A stretch of 15,522 nt of DNA from Nitrospira sp. UBA2083 (GTDB taxonomy: Bacteria; Nitrospirota; Nitrospiria; Nitrospirales; Nitrospiraceae): NCBI GenBank assembly GCA_002331625.1, contig DCZN01000001.1:32687-48208 (forward strand), given 5' to 3'. Below, piece by piece: positions 12,551 to 15,522 of the stretch. A program made the position numbers and the translations under genes. The notes under the pieces are model-generated. The model searched no databases. It was not told the origin of the DNA and saw only the letters and a list, made by a program, of their open reading frames with translations. Position 1 is the stretch's first letter. Each line of letters begins with the position of its first letter.

Positions 12551-14815
12551 TCAACTCAGCAGGCTCGGCCGTCGCACCTGTTTCATCACACGTTCTTTTT
12601 GCCGCATGCGGGCGGCATCGATGAGCATCCGGCCGGCCCAACGATACACATTGAACTCCTGAATCAGCCCACGCATGCTCTGCATCCGCGCTCGTTGTTC
12701 GACCTTCGGCATCGTCAAGCCAAGGTGGAGCGCAGCCGCAAATTGGTCGATGTCGTACGGATTGATCACGAGCGCCTCCGTCAGTTCTCGAGCGGCTCCC
12801 GTAAACTGACTGAGAATCAGCACCCCCTGTTCATCGTCCCTGGCGCCGACAAACTCTTTGGCGACCAGATTCATACCATCATGAAGACTGCTGACTACGC
12901 AGAGGTCCACCGCCCGATAACATTCATAGACCTCCTCCGGCTCATGGTGTTGAATCCGCAAGCAGATGGGCTCGTAGCCGTTATGTCCGAAGCGCTTGTT
13001 GATCTGCTCGGCCAACGCAGAGACTTGACTCGTAAAATGATGATACTGTTCGATCACGGAACGGCTTGGCGCGGCAATCTGAAGAAAAGTAAACTTCCCG
13101 ATCCATTCCGGTTGTAACTCCAAGAGACGCTCCACGGCCATAAACCGTTCGAGGATGCCTTTGGTGTAATCGAGACGCTCAACTCCAAGGCCGATCAGGC
13201 GATCAGCAGGCATCTGATACGCTTCCCGTAGTTTAGTCCGGCATTCCTGGACCGATCGCTGGTGATGGATCCATTGCGAAGGCCACTCAATGGAAATCGG
13301 ATAGGGATTGACGGCCGTCAGTTTCCCCCCATAGGAAACCGTTGAACTGTTCCGATCGATGCGTGCCTCCAAAGTACGGTCGACGCTATCGATGAAGTTG
13401 TTGCAATGCACTCTGGTGTGAAATCCCAGGATACTGCTTCCCAGTAGGCCCTCCAGGATTTCCTCGCGCCAGGGGCAAATCCCGAAGCTTTCTGCGTTCG
13501 GCCAAGGAATGTGCCAAAACATGATGATCGTGGCAGTCGGCAAGCGATCCCGGATGAGCTTCGGAAGGAGCGCAAAATGGTAGTCCTGCACAAGGACGAC
13601 CGGATTGTCGCTCGTGGCCTCTTCATAGACGGCCTGGGCAAATCGTTCATTGACGGCCACATAGTGTTTCCAATCCGAGGACCGAAATGTGGGCCGGACG
13701 TGGGCGATATGACAGAGCGGCCACAACCCTTCGTTAGAAAATCCATAATAGTATCCGGCCTCTTCCTCAGCCGTCAGCCACACTCGCCGAATCTGATAGG
13801 TGGGGTTGGAGGGCGGCACGCTCACATGGCCTCGCGCGTCCACCACATCCCGGTCTGCGGAGCCGTTTCCATGCGCCACCCATATACCGGAACAGGCGCG
13901 CATGACCGGTTCAAGAGCTGAGACAAGCCCACTCGCCGGGACCTGCACCGTAATGCTCTGCCCTTGCCAGTAATGGGCATAGGGTTGTCGATTGGACACG
14001 ATCAGGACCTGGTCACCCGCCAGTTGTTCATGAAGAATCGACTTGAGACTCGAAGGAGTCCATGAGATCTGGCTTTCATCGCGCAGGCGGCGGTCGGTTT
14101 CGAGCGCTTCCACCAACGAGCGCAGGTCTTTCGCCAGAGGCTGAAGTTCCGGGGCATGCTGCTCTTGCGTCAGGGGGGTCAACAGTCGCTCCCCCTTGAC
14201 CATGGCTCGCACCCCGGATACCCATTCTTTCCAGCTGAAGTGCGCGACCAACACCGTCACGAGTGAGATGACGGCAGTCAATGCCGCGAACAGATAAAAG
14301 ACATACCGTTTAGTATCGCTGCTGCGCTGCTGGATAAAACTCATGTCGTGGAGGAGGAGAAGCCGTCCAAGCCGGCGTCCATTGGATTCAATGGATGCCG
14401 ACGTAATATAGAGCGGTCCACTGCTGAACGACCGCACCGCGGACGAGTCGGGTGCGATATTGAGCGTATCCCGACAGGTGAGGTCTTGCGGGTAGGCTTG
14501 GGTCTCATACAGAAGGCGCTGCTCAAGGTCGCAAAACCCGAGCGCGTACAGCCGCTCATCCTGGATGATGCGTGTAAAATACGCCGATATCTTGCTTCTG
14601 GAGTTGGAGACCAGAAGGTCTGCAAGCGGCCCCTCCATCGTGCTGACCATGACTTTTGACCGCATGTCGAGATCGCGGACAAACCATTTCAATTGGAGTG
14701 AGTCGACCAGTGGAATGACCCCGTAGGCGATCACGGCCAACACGATCACCAAGGGAAGCACAAATCTCAATGACAGTGCGAGCAACCTCATAGAAACAAG
14801 GTAGTTTACTTTCAT
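12551..14815 (-). CDS. otsA: Membrane-anchored, HAMP-like sensor fused to trehalose-6-phosphate synthase (754 aa)
   Basis: Joins UDP-glucose and glucose-6-phosphate to trehalose-6-phosphate. The GT20 domain fills residues ~270-740: VLIVSNRQP, YGFSNEGLWPLCH, VQDYHFALLPKLIR, FWHIPWPNAESFG, LGFHT, GVERLDYTKGI (R547, K552) and SSLHDGMNLVAKEFV (D646, N649, K653-E654), all in the OtsA order. Ordinary bacterial OtsA is ~450-500 aa; here ~265 residues precede it. TM1 is ~16-38, an extracytoplasmic segment of ~130 residues follows, TM2 is ~170-192, and a HAMP-like linker lies at ~193-245 (ending ELQPLAKDLRSLVEALE). The first glycine of the usual AGGL loop is Ser (ASGL). ATG 14815 was chosen over TTG 14872, which would overlap the divergent GH15 coding sequence; ATG 14791, right before TM1, is equally possible. 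No good ribosome site marks any of them. Twelve bases separate it from otsB. Confidence 0.92.
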   Translation of the reverse strand: MKVNYLVSMRLLALSLRFVLPLVIVLAVIAYGVIPLVDSLQLKWFVRDLDMRSKVMVSTMEGPLADLLVSNSRSKISAYFTRIIQDERLYALGFCDLEQRLLYETQAYPQDLTCRDTLNIAPDSSAVRSFSSGPLYITSASIESNGRRLGRLLLLHDMSFIQQRSSDTKRYVFYLFAALTAVISLVTVLVAHFSWKEWVSGVRAMVKGERLLTPLTQEQHAPELQPLAKDLRSLVEALETDRRLRDESQISWTPSSLKSILHEQLAGDQVLIVSNRQPYAHYWQGQSITVQVPASGLVSALEPVMRACSGIWVAHGNGSADRDVVDARGHVSVPPSNPTYQIRRVWLTAEEEAGYYYGFSNEGLWPLCHIAHVRPTFRSSDWKHYVAVNERFAQAVYEEATSDNPVVLVQDYHFALLPKLIRDRLPTATIIMFWHIPWPNAESFGICPWREEILEGLLGSSILGFHTRVHCNNFIDSVDRTLEARIDRNSSTVSYGGKLTAVNPYPISIEWPSQWIHHQRSVQECRTKLREAYQMPADRLIGLGVERLDYTKGILERFMAVERLLELQPEWIGKFTFLQIAAPSRSVIEQYHHFTSQVSALAEQINKRFGHNGYEPICLRIQHHEPEEVYECYRAVDLCVVSSLHDGMNLVAKEFVGARDDEQGVLILSQFTGAARELTEALVINPYDIDQFAAALHLGLTMPKVEQRARMQSMRGLIQEFNVYRWAGRMLIDAARMRQKERVMKQVRRPSLLS

Positions 14816-14839
14816 GGAGAAATCAAATATGGTCGTCCT

Positions 14840-15522
14840 GTGTACCAATACGGACTTATCGGAAACTGCCAAATTTCCGCGCTGATCAGTGCCCAGGGGT
14901 CTCTCGACTGGCTGTGCTTGCCAAGACCGGATAGCCCTCCGATCTTCGGGAAAATATTAGACCCGGAGGGGGGGCAGTTCTCTATCGCCCCAGCTGTCCT
15001 AACCTCGGAAACAACCACCAAGCAACACTATTTGCCAAATACGAACATCTTAGTGACCACCGTCTCCCTCCCCAACGGGGATGCGTACCAAATCACCGAC
15101 TTTTGCCCGCGCTTTCTCCAATATGGCCGTGTCTACCGGCCCACCGCCCTTTTTCGAATTGTGGAGCCCCTAAGCGGCTCCCCTTCCATTCGTGTGTCTT
15201 GCAAGCCGGTCTCCGGATGGGACAAAAGCCCCGTCCGATTTGTTCGCGGCAGCAGTCACCTCCGATACGAGATGCGAGGCGAATACTTGCGACTGCTCAC
15301 GAGCATGCCGCTCACCTACCTCTGCGAGGAGACGCCGGTCATCCTGACATCGAAAATGTACTTTGCGCTGACCTGGGGAATCGGTATTGAAGATGACCTC
15401 GTCAAAGTCAGTCACGAGTTTCTGGACCAGACGACCAAATATTGGCGGACCTGGGTGAAACATTGTTCGATTCCCGTTATCTATCAGGAGGAGGTCATTC
15501 GTTCGGCTCTCGCGCTCAAGCT
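14840..15522 (+). CDS. GH15 glycoside hydrolase (glucoamylase/trehalase-like), N-terminal part
   Basis: The frame is open from 14774 to the window end. From YQYGLIGNCQISALISAQG through SLDWLCLPRPDSPPIFGKIL and on to TDFCPRF it matches the N-terminal beta-sandwich of bacterial GH15 proteins, where (D)YGLIGN and GSxDWLCxPRxDSPxxF are landmarks. The segment LVKVSHEFLDQTTKYWRTWVK leads toward the helical linker. The (alpha/alpha)6 catalytic domain and its two Glu residues lie beyond the window. Family members hydrolyse alpha-glucosidic bonds; some are trehalases, which would suit the position next to otsAB. The start is uncertain: no in-frame ATG exists, GTG 14840 is the only usual start codon before the conserved block, and it lacks a ribosome site. 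Divergent from otsA, with 24 bases between the assigned starts. Confidence 0.82.
   Translation, partial: MYQYGLIGNCQISALISAQGSLDWLCLPRPDSPPIFGKILDPEGGQFSIAPAVLTSETTTKQHYLPNTNILVTTVSLPNGDAYQITDFCPRFLQYGRVYRPTALFRIVEPLSGSPSIRVSCKPVSGWDKSPVRFVRGSSHLRYEMRGEYLRLLTSMPLTYLCEETPVILTSKMYFALTWGIGIEDDLVKVSHEFLDQTTKYWRTWVKHCSIPVIYQEEVIRSALALK

Noticed and set aside
12422..13117. Plus-strand open frame of 231 codons opposite otsA/otsB
   Set aside because: Antisense to the conserved catalytic parts of both enzymes and spans their junction; no independent support.
14816..14872. TTG 14872 as the start of otsA
   Set aside because: It would place otsA's first codons over the conserved GH15 coding sequence on the other strand; two ATGs just before TM1 are more plausible.

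Overview
The window looks like chromosomal DNA of a Nitrospira-type bacterium (phylum Nitrospirota). That assignment is a recall-based impression, not a search result. It rests on moderately high GC, Nitrospira-style HEAT-repeat gene families, a fused membrane/spermidine-synthase-like protein, and a terminator-like intergenic motif around 11681-11708.

Layout. (1) 1-5327, plus strand: the 3' end of an unrecognised gene runs into a tight array of five consecutive genes that all encode HEAT/PBS-lyase-type repeat proteins (about 451, 365, 366, 255 and 234 aa). Two junctions overlap by 8 bases in an ATG-NN-TGA arrangement. The five proteins share a Trp-containing repeat signature, and four of them share an LGWxP-like C-terminal cap. 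This is a co-expressed scaffold set of unknown partner. (2) 5328-5708: non-coding, with small hairpins and a strong terminator-like stem that closes the opposite-strand gene. (3) 5709-7169, minus strand: an RTX (Ca2+-binding, type I-secreted) protein without an enzymatic domain, built around an internal duplication. (4) 7456-7990: a compact IS200-type insertion sequence (HUH transposase) with identical hairpins at both ends. (5) 7991-8522: an AT-richer stretch without a convincing gene. (6) 8523-9848, minus strand: UDP-glucose 6-dehydrogenase, divergent from (7) 10042-11589, plus strand: a membrane protein fused to a spermidine-synthase-like domain. Good sigma70-like promoters for both lie in the 193-base gap. 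(8) 11590-11710: a convergent gap holding a long imperfect hairpin made of degenerate hexamers plus a second terminator-like stem. (9) 11711-14815, minus strand: an otsA-otsB trehalose operon. (10) 14840-end, plus strand: the 5' part of a GH15 glucoamylase/trehalase-like gene, divergent from otsA.

How the genes fit together. OtsA joins UDP-glucose and glucose-6-phosphate to trehalose-6-phosphate, OtsB removes the phosphate, and the divergent GH15 enzyme may hydrolyse trehalose or another alpha-glucan. UDP-glucose dehydrogenase draws on the same UDP-glucose pool for UDP-glucuronate and polysaccharide synthesis. The most unusual protein is the OtsA itself. It carries an N-terminal transmembrane-extracytoplasmic-transmembrane-HAMP-like module, like a signalling receptor, ahead of a complete GT20 catalytic domain. 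This suggests trehalose synthesis gated directly by an envelope or osmotic signal. The second unusual unit is the five-gene HEAT array.
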